Part shown: one piece after another, positions 42,786-51,213 of the stretch | Position numbering within the stretch: position 1 is the stretch's first letter | Layout of the letters: each line of letters begins with the position of its first letter | Assembly: GCA_017525025.1 (NCBI GenBank) | Contig: JAFXUJ010000009.1 | Location: forward strand, 1-51,947 | Origin: Elusimicrobiaceae bacterium | GTDB taxonomy: Bacteria > Elusimicrobiota > Elusimicrobia > Elusimicrobiales > Elusimicrobiaceae | DNA: 51,947 bases | Direction: 5' to 3' | Position numbers and translations under genes: made by a program | The notes under the pieces: model-generated | The model's database searches: none | Told to the model about the DNA's origin: nothing | The model's input: the letters and a program-made list of their open reading frames with translations, nothing else

Positions 42786-42812
42786 AAACCCGCCTTTATA
42801 GGCGGGTTTTTT
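42786..42812 (+). terminator. Rho-independent terminator after the EIIBC gene
   Basis: Stem AAACCCGCC/GGCGGGTTT (42786-42794 and 42801-42809) with a 6-base loop and a T run. Confidence 0.9.
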
Positions 42813-42909
42813 ATGGCCCGTGAAAATATACGGCCTAACCCTTTTTAAGCTACGACAAAGCTTTCCCGTCTTATTACAATACTACTAACCCAATGATAAG
42901 GAGGTTTAT

Positions 42910-43662
42910 GTGCGTAAATGGATAGTTATTTCGGTTACTTTATTTGTTACCTTACCGGGGTGGAGCCAACTACAAAAATTATGCCGCTACGGGGTTCTTC
43001 CGACGGATAATATTACCAGTTTGGAAGTAAACCCCTCGCTTACCGCGGCAGATGATAGCGGAGGGGTTTCCACCTCGCAATTATTGTTTAAAGCATACCG
43101 GGTAATTAGTTCCCATTGGAATTGGGGGGTAGAAGTGCCGTTGGTGCGGTTTGAATCGCCTGATAAATCGGTAAATGGGCTGGGCGATATACTCGTTAAT
43201 GTGACGTGGATGAAGCCCGAGTCGTCCAATAGAGTGGGATATGGCGCCAAAATGGAATTTCTCACGCCCACCGCAACCGATAAACACCTAGGTAGCGGTA
43301 AACTACAGGCGAGTCCGTCTTTATTTGCCGTATGGACGAGCGGTAACGGTTGGTATGTGGCGGCGACATACAAACACTATGTTTCTGTGCTGGGGGATCA
43401 TGCGCGGGAAGATATCAATTATGGCCGTATCCGCGGTAATATCAGTTATTTATCTGAAAATAAATGGTGGGTGCAAACGAATTATTATTACTACCAGAAT
43501 TTTCGCGATAGCGGCAAAATGGAGTTTGTGCCGGAAGTGGAACTGGGCGCCCTTGTCAACGAAGGTGCGGCATTTTTTATCAACGGCAGTACGCACGCCG
43601 CGGGGAATTGGAAAAGCAAGGATTGGAGCATGGGCGTAGGGTTTAAAGTGTTGTATTTGTAA
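42910..43662 (+). CDS. Predicted outer-membrane beta-barrel-like secreted protein
   Basis: This is a 250-residue protein with signal peptide (to ~19, PGWS|Q) and then many amphipathic strands with alternating aromatic residues, ending in VLYL; the profile is that of a small outer-membrane barrel such as the MetA-pathway/transporter-like group. No catalytic motif is visible. The start is GTG 42910, set by AAGGAGG five bases upstream; the overlapping ATG at 42908 is in another frame and stops after five codons. It is a single-gene unit between terminators. Confidence 0.7.
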   Translation: MRKWIVISVTLFVTLPGWSQLQKLCRYGVLPTDNITSLEVNPSLTAADDSGGVSTSQLLFKAYRVISSHWNWGVEVPLVRFESPDKSVNGLGDILVNVTWMKPESSNRVGYGAKMEFLTPTATDKHLGSGKLQASPSLFAVWTSGNGWYVAATYKHYVSVLGDHAREDINYGRIRGNISYLSENKWWVQTNYYYYQNFRDSGKMEFVPEVELGALVNEGAAFFINGSTHAAGNWKSKDWSMGVGFKVLYL

Positions 43663-43664
43663 AT

Positions 43665-43692
43665 AAAAAACCACCTATCAAGGTGGTTTTTT
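43665..43692. terminator. Bidirectional terminator
   Basis: Perfect 10-bp stem AAAACCACCT/AGGTGGTTTT with a 4-base loop and A/T runs on both sides, shared by the barrel-like gene and the tRNA-Arg on the other strand. Confidence 0.88.
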
Positions 43693-43698
43693 ATATCT

Positions 43699-43770
43699 TG
43701 CGCTCGGCGGGAGTCGAACCCACATTTCCAGCTTCGGAGGCTGACGCTCTATCCATTGAACTACGAGCGC
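43699..43770 (-). tRNA. tRNA-Arg (CCG)
   Basis: Cloverleaf on the minus strand: acceptor GCGCTCG/CGAGCGC, anticodon stem around loop CTCCGAA giving CCG for CGG codons, T-loop GGTTCGACTCC, discriminator A. CCA is not encoded. Confidence 0.95.
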
Positions 43771-43811
43771 GTAAATCTATTTTTATTTTATCAAATTATT
43801 AAACAGTACGT

Positions 43812-45119
43812 TTATTGGGCTTTTTCTTGTTCTTGAAACTTTCGCGGCAAGCCCAAGGCAATTACCAGTAAGGCTCCTGCTCCCAGTAAATACGGATAAT
43901 ACAAATACTTCATAATGTGCAGCGGCGATACGCCCGATAAACTGGCTGCCATTAACAATTGCGCCCCGTAGGGAAGCATGCCTTGCACAAAGCACGAAAA
44001 GATATCTAGCAAACTAGCCGCCCGGTTGGGGGCAATGTGGAATTTTTGGGCAATCTCCTTAGCAATCGGCCCGGCCATAATAAGGGCAATTGTGTTGTTG
44101 GCCGTGCAGACATTAGCAAAGCTGACTACAGCGGCCAAACTAAACTCCGCTCCTTTTTTGGAAGTAATGCGTGCGGTGGCTTTATGTATAATCCAAGCCA
44201 GACCACCGTTATAGCGGATCATTTCCAACATGCCACCCGCGAGTAGCGTTACAATTACCAGTTCGCCCATATTATTGATACCGGCCCCGATAGAGGTTGT
44301 CCAATCCCACACATTAAAAGCTCCGGTTAACAGGCCGATAATGCCACACAAAAGGGTGCCCCCTAAAAGTACCAACATTACATTAACGCCCATTACCGCC
44401 GCCGCTAATACGGCAATATAAGGAAGTACTTTTACCCACTCCACGTGGGCAAGCGTGAACGGTTGCGCGGCCCCGCTCCCGGCGAAAATGTATAACACTA
44501 CCGTAAGTACTGCCAGCGGCATGACAATGCCAAAATTAGTTTTAAATTTATCCGCCATTTTGCACCCTTGCGAACGGGTGGCTACAATGGTGGTGTCCGA
44601 AATAAACGAGAGATTGTCCCCAAACATGGCCCCGCTGACTACCACCGCACTCATTAACGCGGTTGACATGCCCGTTTGCCCAGCCAATCCCGCTGCTACG
44701 GGAGCCAACGCCACAATTGTTCCCACCGAAGTGCCAACGGAAACCGAAACGATACAAGCAGCTAAAAAAAGCCCGGCGGCCAAAATATTGCCCGGCAGGA
44801 TAGAAAGAGTTAGGTTGACGGTTGCGTCTACAGCCCCCATGGTTTTGGCGGTCTGGGCAAACGCTCCCGCTAAAATAAAAATCATGACCATGAGCATTAA
44901 ATTCGCATTGGATGCCCCTTTGCAGAATATTTCAATGCGACGGTGCAAGGAGCCTCCGCGGCTCATAGCTATCGCCACCACGGAAGCCAACACAAAAGCC
45001 ACGGTGATAGGCATTTTGTAAAAATCACCCGCGGCCAACGATACCGCTAAATAAGAAAGTAAAAAAACGCCCAAAGGAATTAAGGCGAGTGGATTGGGAG
45101 GAAAGTTTTCCGGCTTCAT
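43812..45119 (-). CDS. NhaC-family Na+/H+ antiporter (or related organic-acid antiporter)
   Basis: A 435-residue carrier with about 11-12 membrane segments and the family's internal pattern SVSVGTSVGTIVALAPVA and MFGDNLSFISDTTIVATRSQGC. NhaC proteins exchange Na+ for H+; close relatives exchange malate and lactate, so the substrate is not fixed. TTTTGC-TATAAT ends six bases before the ATG, so the mRNA is probably leaderless. Confidence 0.88.
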   Translation of the reverse strand: MKPENFPPNPLALIPLGVFLLSYLAVSLAAGDFYKMPITVAFVLASVVAIAMSRGGSLHRRIEIFCKGASNANLMLMVMIFILAGAFAQTAKTMGAVDATVNLTLSILPGNILAAGLFLAACIVSVSVGTSVGTIVALAPVAAGLAGQTGMSTALMSAVVVSGAMFGDNLSFISDTTIVATRSQGCKMADKFKTNFGIVMPLAVLTVVLYIFAGSGAAQPFTLAHVEWVKVLPYIAVLAAAVMGVNVMLVLLGGTLLCGIIGLLTGAFNVWDWTTSIGAGINNMGELVIVTLLAGGMLEMIRYNGGLAWIIHKATARITSKKGAEFSLAAVVSFANVCTANNTIALIMAGPIAKEIAQKFHIAPNRAASLLDIFSCFVQGMLPYGAQLLMAASLSGVSPLHIMKYLYYPYLLGAGALLVIALGLPRKFQEQEKAQ

Positions 45120-45175
45120 ATGTATATTATAGCAAAATGGAATTTTGTATCCGTACGCCGAAGTACGCGCCGGAA

Positions 45176-45610
45176 TTATTTAGCGGAAAATTCGGTAAAG
45201 GCAAACGGGATAAGTTCTTTAAGCGTTTTGCAATACACAGTACGTTTTTTGCCATCCAATACGGCCATATAAACCGGGGCGGACGGATCCATAAATTCAC
45301 TCATGACCTGTCGGCAAGCGCCGCACGGGGCATTGAACGGAATGCCCGGGATTTTTTTTGTAACCAACGCCAGCGCTTTAAAACGGCGATACCCGGCACT
45401 GACCGCGGCAAACATGGCATTACGCTCCGCGCAGATCGTCAACCCATAGGAGGCATTTTCAACATTTGTTCCGCAGAAAATAGTGTCGTCTTCGGTTAAT
45501 ACGGCGGCTCCTACTTTAAATTTTGAGTAGGGCGAGTAAGAATGTTCCCGTATGGCTTGGGCAGCATCTAAGAGTTGTTGCACGGTTTTGTTGTTTAAAG
45601 ATTTTTTCAT
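45176..45610 (-). CDS. cdd: Cytidine deaminase
   Basis: This 144-residue homotetrameric-type zinc enzyme converts cytidine to uridine for pyrimidine salvage. The zinc site is CAERNA (catalytic Glu next to Cys) plus PCGACRQ, and NVENASYG binds substrate. TACAAT stands six bases before the ATG (leaderless option), though GGGAC there could also act as a weak ribosome site. Confidence 0.95.
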   Translation of the reverse strand: MKKSLNNKTVQQLLDAAQAIREHSYSPYSKFKVGAAVLTEDDTIFCGTNVENASYGLTICAERNAMFAAVSAGYRRFKALALVTKKIPGIPFNAPCGACRQVMSEFMDPSAPVYMAVLDGKKRTVYCKTLKELIPFAFTEFSAK

Positions 45611-45678
45611 GTCCCTATTGTATAATAAAAGGCAGAAAAAGTGATATTTAATTTATTTGTTATAATAAACAAGAAGTT

Positions 45679-46278
45679 ATGAAAAAATGGTTATTAGTAT
45701 TTTTAGTCCTGGCGGGAATTTGGGCGTGGATGCCTCATAAAATTCCGGTCAAACATGAAGGCCAAAAGGTGAATGTTATCGTCGCTTTTGGGGATAGCTT
45801 AACCGCCGGGAAAGGGGCCGGGGGAGAATTTACTTATCCGGCAGTATTGGCAAAATTAAGCGGTAAAACGGTACTTAATATGGGCTTATCCGGCGAGACC
45901 GCCGCGCACGCGCCGCAGCGTTTGCCCGAGGTACTAGCGGCCCGTCCGCAAATGGTACTTATTGAATTTGGAGCGAACGATTTTATGCGTTCGTTTAGCC
46001 GGCAGACCGCGGTTGACGCGGTTGGACAAATAGTAGATGCTGTACAGGATTCCGGGGCGATAGCGGTTATCGTGGATACAGGCGGCCCGGGCATGGATGA
46101 GTATACGAAGGCCTATAAAAAACTAGCTAAAGAAAAACAAGCTGTTTTTGTGCCGGGAATTATGCGGGGTATTTTCTATAAGCAGAAATATAAGTCCGAT
46201 ATGATTCATCCCAATGCGGCCGGATATGAGATCGTAGCCCAACGCATTTACAAAGTTATTAAGCCCTATCTGGAATAA
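45679..46278 (+). CDS. SGNH/GDSL hydrolase (lysophospholipase/thioesterase-like)
   Basis: This 199-residue protein has an N-terminal signal or anchor (~4-20) and the SGNH blocks: GDSLTAG (nucleophile Ser), the block II Gly in NMGLSGETA, GANDFMR (Asn) and DMIHPNAAGY (Asp and His). Closest in style to TesA, a periplasmic esterase. A TATAAT is 12 bases before the ATG. Converges on rimO (five bases between stops). Confidence 0.88.
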   Translation: MKKWLLVFLVLAGIWAWMPHKIPVKHEGQKVNVIVAFGDSLTAGKGAGGEFTYPAVLAKLSGKTVLNMGLSGETAAHAPQRLPEVLAARPQMVLIEFGANDFMRSFSRQTAVDAVGQIVDAVQDSGAIAVIVDTGGPGMDEYTKAYKKLAKEKQAVFVPGIMRGIFYKQKYKSDMIHPNAAGYEIVAQRIYKVIKPYLE

Positions 46279-46283
46279 ACGGT

Positions 46284-47567
46284 TTATTTGAGGGGTTCTA
46301 CTTCGCGTTCATAACCTTGGGCAGCTAGCACGCGCGCTTTAAAAATACTTCCCACTTTTACCGGGCGTGTAAATGTTACTTTCCCGTCAATGTCCGGGGC
46401 GTCTTTGTACGTGCGGCCGAAATCTGTTCCGTCCGCAATGGCTTCCAGCGTGGTGCCGATAAGACGTTTGTTAATTTTATCAATCACGCGGCTTTGTACT
46501 TCTTCTAATTCGCGGGCGCGCTCGTGTTTAACGGCAGCGGGAATTTGTTTCATATCATAGGCAGCGGTGCCTTTTTCGCGGAAATATTCAAATACACCCA
46601 TGTTGTCAAATTCGTATTCGGCTACGAATTTTTTAAGTTCATTAAAATCTTTCTTTGTTTCGCCCGGAAATCCGACAATAAAATTGGTCCGCAAGGAAAT
46701 ATCCGGCACTTCTTTTTTTAACATGTCCAAAGTGCGGCGGATTTGGGTTGCGTCGCAATGGCGGTTCATTCGTTTTAACACCGGGTCGGCGATATGTTGG
46801 AGGGGAATATCCACATAATGAAAAATTTTATCGGTTCCTGCCATGAAACGTGCAATTTCGCGTGTCATGCGGTGTGGATACGCATACATAATGCGTAAGC
46901 GGCCCAGTCCACGGATTTTTAAGAGCTTCTCAAGCAAAGCGAGTAACTGCGGCGTGCCATATAAATCCATTCCGTAAGAAGTGGTGTCTTGTGCAATAAG
47001 TGAAATTTCTTTCACTCCGTTTTGTATCATTAAACGCGCTTCACGCAAAACATCTTCCATGGGTTTGGAGCGGTAATTACCACGTATAAACGGAATTGTG
47101 CAATAGGCGCAGCGGTTATTACATCCGTCGGCAATGGTTAAATAAGCCGTATGCGGAGCGGTTAAACTCATTTTATAGGGCGGTAGATAAAGGGTTTTTG
47201 GCAAAGGCGTTAAAATGCTGCCTTGCCGGCGCAATGCCGTTTCCACCGCGGACTGTGCCCCAATAGAAAAAAGCGTATCTATATCGGGAAATTCCCGCGC
47301 AAGTTGTTCTTTAAAGCGTTCCACTAAACAACCGGTTACCGCTACTTTTTTAACAAGACCTTTTTGCTTAAGTTGAAGTGCTTGGCGGATTTCTTCTTTG
47401 GCTTCCTTTACGGCGGAAGCAATAAATCCGCATGTATTGATAATAATTTCGTCGGCTTCTTGCGGCGTGAAAACCAACCGGTGTCCCTTTGCAATTAAGC
47501 GGGCCGTAAATTCTTCGCTGTTGGTTAGGTTTTTGGGGCAGCCTAAACTGATTAGGTAAAATTTCAT
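46284..47567 (-). CDS. rimO: Ribosomal protein S12 methylthiotransferase RimO
   Basis: This radical-SAM enzyme adds a methylthio group to Asp of ribosomal protein S12. The 427-residue product starts SLGCPKNLTNSEEF (first Cys of the N-terminal cluster; further Cys in NTCGF and TGCLVERF). The radical-SAM triad is CNNRCAYC, and a C-terminal TRAM domain covers ~365-427. It starts four bases after the potassium channel gene with no ribosome site. Confidence 0.95.
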   Translation of the reverse strand: MKFYLISLGCPKNLTNSEEFTARLIAKGHRLVFTPQEADEIIINTCGFIASAVKEAKEEIRQALQLKQKGLVKKVAVTGCLVERFKEQLAREFPDIDTLFSIGAQSAVETALRRQGSILTPLPKTLYLPPYKMSLTAPHTAYLTIADGCNNRCAYCTIPFIRGNYRSKPMEDVLREARLMIQNGVKEISLIAQDTTSYGMDLYGTPQLLALLEKLLKIRGLGRLRIMYAYPHRMTREIARFMAGTDKIFHYVDIPLQHIADPVLKRMNRHCDATQIRRTLDMLKKEVPDISLRTNFIVGFPGETKKDFNELKKFVAEYEFDNMGVFEYFREKGTAAYDMKQIPAAVKHERARELEEVQSRVIDKINKRLIGTTLEAIADGTDFGRTYKDAPDIDGKVTFTRPVKVGSIFKARVLAAQGYEREVEPLK

Positions 47568-47570
47568 ATG

Positions 47571-48956
47571 TTAAATAGCCAAATCTTCGGTGGTAACAGG
47601 TTTGTCTTTATGATTTTCATCTTCTTCCGCTTCGCGGTTGAGTAAGGCCGTGCCAAAGGTCAATACCCCAATGCGTCCAATAATCATTGTGCCGATAATG
47701 ATTAACTTGCCCAGAGCGGATAAGTGGGCACTTGTACCGGTGGAAAGACCGCCTGTGCTGATGGCAGCGGTAGACTCAAATACGAGCTCTAAAAAGGGTA
47801 GTTTTTCGGTCCAAGTTAATAAGAAAATACTGGTTAATAAAAACAACGTGTAGAGTAGAAAAGTAGAAGTGGCCGCATAAAGCCGCAAGAGCGGAATTCG
47901 CCGCCCTAACACTTCCACCCGTGTGCGAAGTTGTAAGCGGGTATATACAAGCGCCATGACACTAAAAAAGGCTGTCATTTTCATACCGCCGGCCGTACCG
48001 GAAGGGGCACCGCCTACGCTCATTAAAACAATTAGAATGAGTAGGGAACAAGAGGACAATAACCCAATATCTACGGTATTAAACCCTACGGTAGTCATAG
48101 CCGCAATGGACTGGAAGCAGGCTTCCCACAGGGTAAGCCCCGGCGAAGTAACAAATAAGGTGAAGGTGCCGATAGCCAGCATGACTAAGGTGGATAATAC
48201 GATAATTTTGGTGGTGAGAGAAATAGACAACGTCTTGCGGCGAATGAAGTTGAAAACGTCGGTTACGACAATGAAGCCCATGGATCCGGCTAATGCCAAA
48301 CACGAAATGACGATATTGATGGTTTTGCTGTCAACAAAGTTTTCCAAGCTGTTATTCCAGAGGGAGAACCCCGCGGTACAAAACGCAGATATACTGTGAA
48401 AAATACTGTACCACAAGGCACTTAATACTGAATAATCATGATGACGGAAATAGTTAAATAAGAATACGGCTCCGATACTTTCGGCGATCACGGTAAATAC
48501 AAAGGCCGAGCGTAAGAAAAGAGAGATGTCCAACGTCTTAGGTAGTGATACCTCTACGGATAAATTCTCTTGTTGGTGGTGGCGTAAGCGGTGGTGTTGT
48601 GAAAAAGATAGATAAAGGAAAGATGAAAAAGTCATGTATCCAAGCCCGCCGATTTGAATAAGTATCAGTACGATTAGCTTGCCTAAAAAAGTGTACGAAT
48701 CGGCAAAGTTGACAGTTTGTAACCCGGTGGTAGAGACGGCTGCCGCTGCGGTGAAGAAATTGTCTAAAAAGGAAACATGCGTGGAGTTCATCAAAGGTAG
48801 GGATAGCAATATCCCTCCAATAAACGTGTAAGAAAGTACGGTTTGCGCAATGTTTTGGTGCGGAGTCAGGCGCAATAAAAATACAAAATATTTGCGCAAA
48901 GATAATTTAATAAAAGCACGTATTTTCTCAAACAGAATTTTCCGGTTAATAGCCAT
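47571..48956 (-). CDS. KtrB/TrkH-type potassium (or sodium) uptake channel subunit
   Basis: A 461-residue membrane protein with four repeats of membrane helix-pore loop-membrane helix. Filter-like loops are visible (AAAVSTTGLQTV, SAFCTAGFSLW, AAMTTVGFNTV, AAISTGGLSTG), each with the conserved Gly. These channels work with a cytoplasmic KtrA/TrkA subunit, which is not adjacent here. TATAAT ends eight bases before the ATG, so the leader would be two bases or none. Confidence 0.92.
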   Translation of the reverse strand: MAINRKILFEKIRAFIKLSLRKYFVFLLRLTPHQNIAQTVLSYTFIGGILLSLPLMNSTHVSFLDNFFTAAAAVSTTGLQTVNFADSYTFLGKLIVLILIQIGGLGYMTFSSFLYLSFSQHHRLRHHQQENLSVEVSLPKTLDISLFLRSAFVFTVIAESIGAVFLFNYFRHHDYSVLSALWYSIFHSISAFCTAGFSLWNNSLENFVDSKTINIVISCLALAGSMGFIVVTDVFNFIRRKTLSISLTTKIIVLSTLVMLAIGTFTLFVTSPGLTLWEACFQSIAAMTTVGFNTVDIGLLSSCSLLILIVLMSVGGAPSGTAGGMKMTAFFSVMALVYTRLQLRTRVEVLGRRIPLLRLYAATSTFLLYTLFLLTSIFLLTWTEKLPFLELVFESTAAISTGGLSTGTSAHLSALGKLIIIGTMIIGRIGVLTFGTALLNREAEEDENHKDKPVTTEDLAI

Positions 48957-49046
48957 ATACTCATATTATATAAAATAGATCCGGTTGTATAGGGGATGCA
49001 ATAAAAATTCCGGCCCGGGGGTTTAGGGGGAAGGAGGATAAATGCT

Positions 49047-49508
49047 ATGAAAAAAGCCATCTTTTTATTAGGAGCGTGCGGACTGTTAGGCGGTTGTATG
49101 GCCACGGTTTCGCCACGCGGGGACGTAGAAGTTTCTTACGTGCCCCCGGTGTATGAGGAAATATACGTATCCTCGGCTCCGCGGTATGTGTCTGTGGTAA
49201 CTGCGCCTCGTCCGCGTCCGGTTTATGTAGCGCCCTTTAGGCCGGTGCATATTGCTCGGCCCAGGCCGCCCCGTCCGGTGATCGTACATCCGCGGCCACA
49301 CATGGGTGGGGGCCACCCCGGTGTGGGGCCTGGCCATCCGGGACACGGTAACGGCGGCAATCACGGGCCTTCACACCCTGGTCATGGACATGGCGGCAAT
49401 CACGGGCCGTCCAATCCGGGACCTAACGGTAATGGTGGCGGGGGACATGCACCCCAACCACCCGCCACACCGCGTCCGGATATGAGCCAGTTGAGGATTA
49501 ACCGTTAG
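49047..49508 (+). CDS. Pro/Gly/His-rich lipoprotein
   Basis: This 153-residue protein has lipobox LGG-Cys17. After ~35 residues of beta-type sequence comes a Pro/Arg/Val-rich stretch (~53-85) and a Gly/His/Asn/Pro stretch (~85-135) holding a 13-residue tandem repeat. His-rich tails of this kind can bind metal, but that is inference. Ribosome site AAGGAGG is nine bases before ATG 49047. Single gene, not recognised as a known family. Confidence 0.75.
   Translation: MKKAIFLLGACGLLGGCMATVSPRGDVEVSYVPPVYEEIYVSSAPRYVSVVTAPRPRPVYVAPFRPVHIARPRPPRPVIVHPRPHMGGGHPGVGPGHPGHGNGGNHGPSHPGHGHGGNHGPSNPGPNGNGGGGHAPQPPATPRPDMSQLRINR
49335..49412 (+). repeat. Two 39-bp in-frame tandem repeats
   Basis: Two copies of a 39-base unit encode HPGHGNGGNHGPS and HPGHGHGGNHGPS; a third, degraded copy starts NPGP. 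The units differ at several bases, so they are not a recent duplication. Confidence 0.75.
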
Positions 49509-49577
49509 TTACCTTGTACGAAACATATTTACAAAGTTAAATATATTTCATACAATAATAATGTAGTAAAGATTTAT

Positions 49578-49652
49578 TCCCCGATAGCTCAATGGTGGAG
49601 CGACCGGCTGTTAACCGGTAGGTTGTAGGTTCGAGTCCTACTCGGGGAGCCA
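49578..49652 (+). tRNA. tRNA-Asn (GTT)
   Basis: Cloverleaf with acceptor TCCCCGA/TCGGGGA, anticodon loop CTGTTAA giving GTT, T-loop GGTTCGAGTCC and discriminator G. Unlike the other two tRNAs in the window, CCA is encoded (49650-49652). Confidence 0.96.
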
Positions 49653-49656
49653 TATA

Positions 49657-49687
49657 AAAACCCTCAACATTCGTTGAGGGTTTTTTA
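49657..49687 (+). terminator. Rho-independent terminator after tRNA-Asn
   Basis: Stem AACCCTCAA/TTGAGGGTT with a 6-base loop and TTTTTT. The following ~150 bases up to the next gene are AT-rich and hold no other feature I can support except a GGGC/GCCC dyad at ~49796-49814. Confidence 0.9.
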
Positions 49688-49834
49688 TGTTTCAAAGAGC
49701 GAGCCAATTGCTCGGTCCATGTTAAAACGAATAAATATTTTGGTTGAAATTAAGTACCAAATTAGTAAAATGAAAGTGATGAAAGTTGATGTTAGGGGCT
49801 ATCAAGCTATTGCCCTGCTACCTAATGAGGATGT

Positions 49835-50533
49835 ATGCGACTAGCTATCTTGTTGATTTTTGTATCTGTCAATTGCTTTGCACAAAATATTTATCAGGTT
49901 ATTACTAAAACGCCGCAAGTGATCCGGGTCGGTCGTACGGCCATCGTGAGTCCGTCAACCGTACCCATTGCAAGGACTTCCCTTTTTAACAGAAGTCCAG
50001 AAATTCTGACGGAAAAAGTAAAAAAACAAGTGATTTTACAAACGACAATCAATCAGCCGATTTGTAAGCCGGAAGAAGTAGCCGGCGGATATAATTATTT
50101 GCGACTTGCCAATAAAGAAATGCACAATGAAGATGGTTGGGAAGATGTGGCGTGTTCCAGTTTATACAACGGGGCCCATCACATTATCAATAAATCTGTT
50201 TTGGAAGTAATTTTCACCGATTTGCGTTTTCGGGCACGTGCACATGGAGAGGTGTTACCGTTTAATTTAGCAGATGTGCAAAGTAATGCTCCGGCCGTGT
50301 TTCACATTTACCATAATCACCCCAAATACAGACATTTCTTTCATGACAGAGACCGCCAGTTGAGGTTATATTATTCCAAGGGCGTTTTTGGAATTTTAGA
50401 CGATTTTTTGAAAAGAGTAAACGAGGTAAATAAAGCAGTAGGATTGCCCCCTTATAGCGAAGATTTTAAGAAAACCACCCTGTTGGAAGCGGAACTTTGG
50501 GCCAAGCACTATGGGCTCAAATGGAAGAGATAA
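49835..50533 (+). CDS. Secreted protein with AHH/HNH-nuclease-like motif
   Basis: This 232-residue protein has a signal peptide (to ~16, NCFA|Q). The C-terminal half shows NGAHHIINKS (Ala114-His115-His116), then NAPAVFHIYH and HNHPKYRHFFH (His157, 160, 162, 167, 170). This is the spacing style of AHH-type members of the HNH/endonuclease VII superfamily, where the HH pair and later Asn/His residues hold a metal. Such domains are usually secreted toxins or nucleases. No immunity-like gene is clear next door; the 143-residue membrane protein on the other strand is the nearest. Ribosome site GAGG near the ATG. Assignment is tentative. Confidence 0.6.
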   Translation: MRLAILLIFVSVNCFAQNIYQVITKTPQVIRVGRTAIVSPSTVPIARTSLFNRSPEILTEKVKKQVILQTTINQPICKPEEVAGGYNYLRLANKEMHNEDGWEDVACSSLYNGAHHIINKSVLEVIFTDLRFRARAHGEVLPFNLADVQSNAPAVFHIYHNHPKYRHFFHDRDRQLRLYYSKGVFGILDDFLKRVNEVNKAVGLPPYSEDFKKTTLLEAELWAKHYGLKWKR

Positions 50534-50578
50534 ATACACCGGATTAAATCCGTATTTTAGCGAATATATATGCGTTCT

Positions 50579-50610
50579 AAAACACGCCATATCATATGGC
50601 GTGTTTTATT
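50579..50610. terminator. Bidirectional terminator
   Basis: Perfect 14-bp arms AAAACACGCCATAT/ATATGGCGTGTTTT with a one-base centre (the tip must open in RNA), flanked by A and T. Serves the secreted gene and the convergent membrane-protein gene. Confidence 0.75.
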
Positions 50611-50659
50611 TGTGTATCAACGTATAGACAGTACAATTTTCGCGGTCGGGCAAAACGGT

Positions 50660-51091
50660 TTACCAAATCTCATCCTCGCGGTGTTTTTGGAACCATCCAT
50701 TGAAACATCTAAGGATATAGATGGGTAATAATACGAGAAAATCAGACCATTTTAATCGGTAAGCTAAGGTTTCATAGATTAGAAAAAATAAAGCAATGTA
50801 AGTTACCCAACGAAGTAATTTTACGCGGTTGGCCCGATATTTTTTATCACGCCATACCCCCAAATTCCCATCTCTGGGGATATCAAATATAACTAACAAC
50901 ACAAGACAAATTATATTTACAAGAAGAACGGTTGTTATTAGCCAAAGCGGACGTCCCCGTATACAAAGGATGTATAGCAATGCCATTAGCCCCATCATAA
51001 TAATTGCGAATAGCCCTCCAAGTAACATGGCGTGTTTGCGTTTGATGACGGGGGCTCCTTTCTTCGGTGAATTTTTATATTTGTTTCCCAT
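50660..51091 (-). CDS. Four-helix membrane protein of unknown function
   Basis: This is a 143-residue protein with a basic N-terminus (NKYKNSPKKG) and about four membrane segments (~21-43, 52-70, 90-107, 113-128). No family recognised. Promoter TTGCGC-17 bp-TATAAT stands six bases before the ATG, the clearest complete leaderless promoter in the window. Confidence 0.7.
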   Translation of the reverse strand: MGNKYKNSPKKGAPVIKRKHAMLLGGLFAIIMMGLMALLYILCIRGRPLWLITTVLLVNIICLVLLVIFDIPRDGNLGVWRDKKYRANRVKLLRWVTYIALFFLIYETLAYRLKWSDFLVLLPIYILRCFNGWFQKHREDEIW

Positions 51092-51126
51092 GTACCCATT
51101 ATATCTGTTTACACTTGGAAGCGCAA
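51092..51126 (-). promoter_or_regulatory. Complete sigma70-type promoter giving a leaderless mRNA
   Basis: On the minus strand TTGCGC (51121-51126), 17 bases, TATAAT (51098-51103), six bases, then ATG 51091. Transcription would start at the A of the ATG. Confidence 0.65.
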
Positions 51127-51143
51127 ACCGACCGGATCACTCC

Positions 51144-51213
51144 ATTTAGGCCCACGTAAAAACTGGGTCTTTTGACCCTGGCGAGCTGTCGTAAAAAAAC
51201 GCAAACTATTAAT
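51144..51213 (+). promoter_or_regulatory. Upstream dyad shared with protease array and orphan gene
   Basis: AGGCCCA (51148-51154) can pair with TGGGTCT (51164-51170), and GGGTC-TTTT-GACCC (51165-51178) is a second, overlapping perfect dyad. TTTTG is 39 bases before the ATG at 51214. The -10 expected for a leaderless start would read CAAACT, weak, as in activator-dependent promoters. Confidence 0.5.

Noticed and set aside
49042-49050. Mini-ORF ATG-CTA-TGA overlapping the start of the His/Pro-rich lipoprotein
   Set aside because: Two codons after a ribosome site that also fits the real ATG at 49047; probably chance.
49657-49834. Shared dyad upstream of the secreted AHH-like gene
   Set aside because: A GGGC/GCCC dyad is present but TTTTG is absent and the position relative to the ATG differs from the three matching sites.
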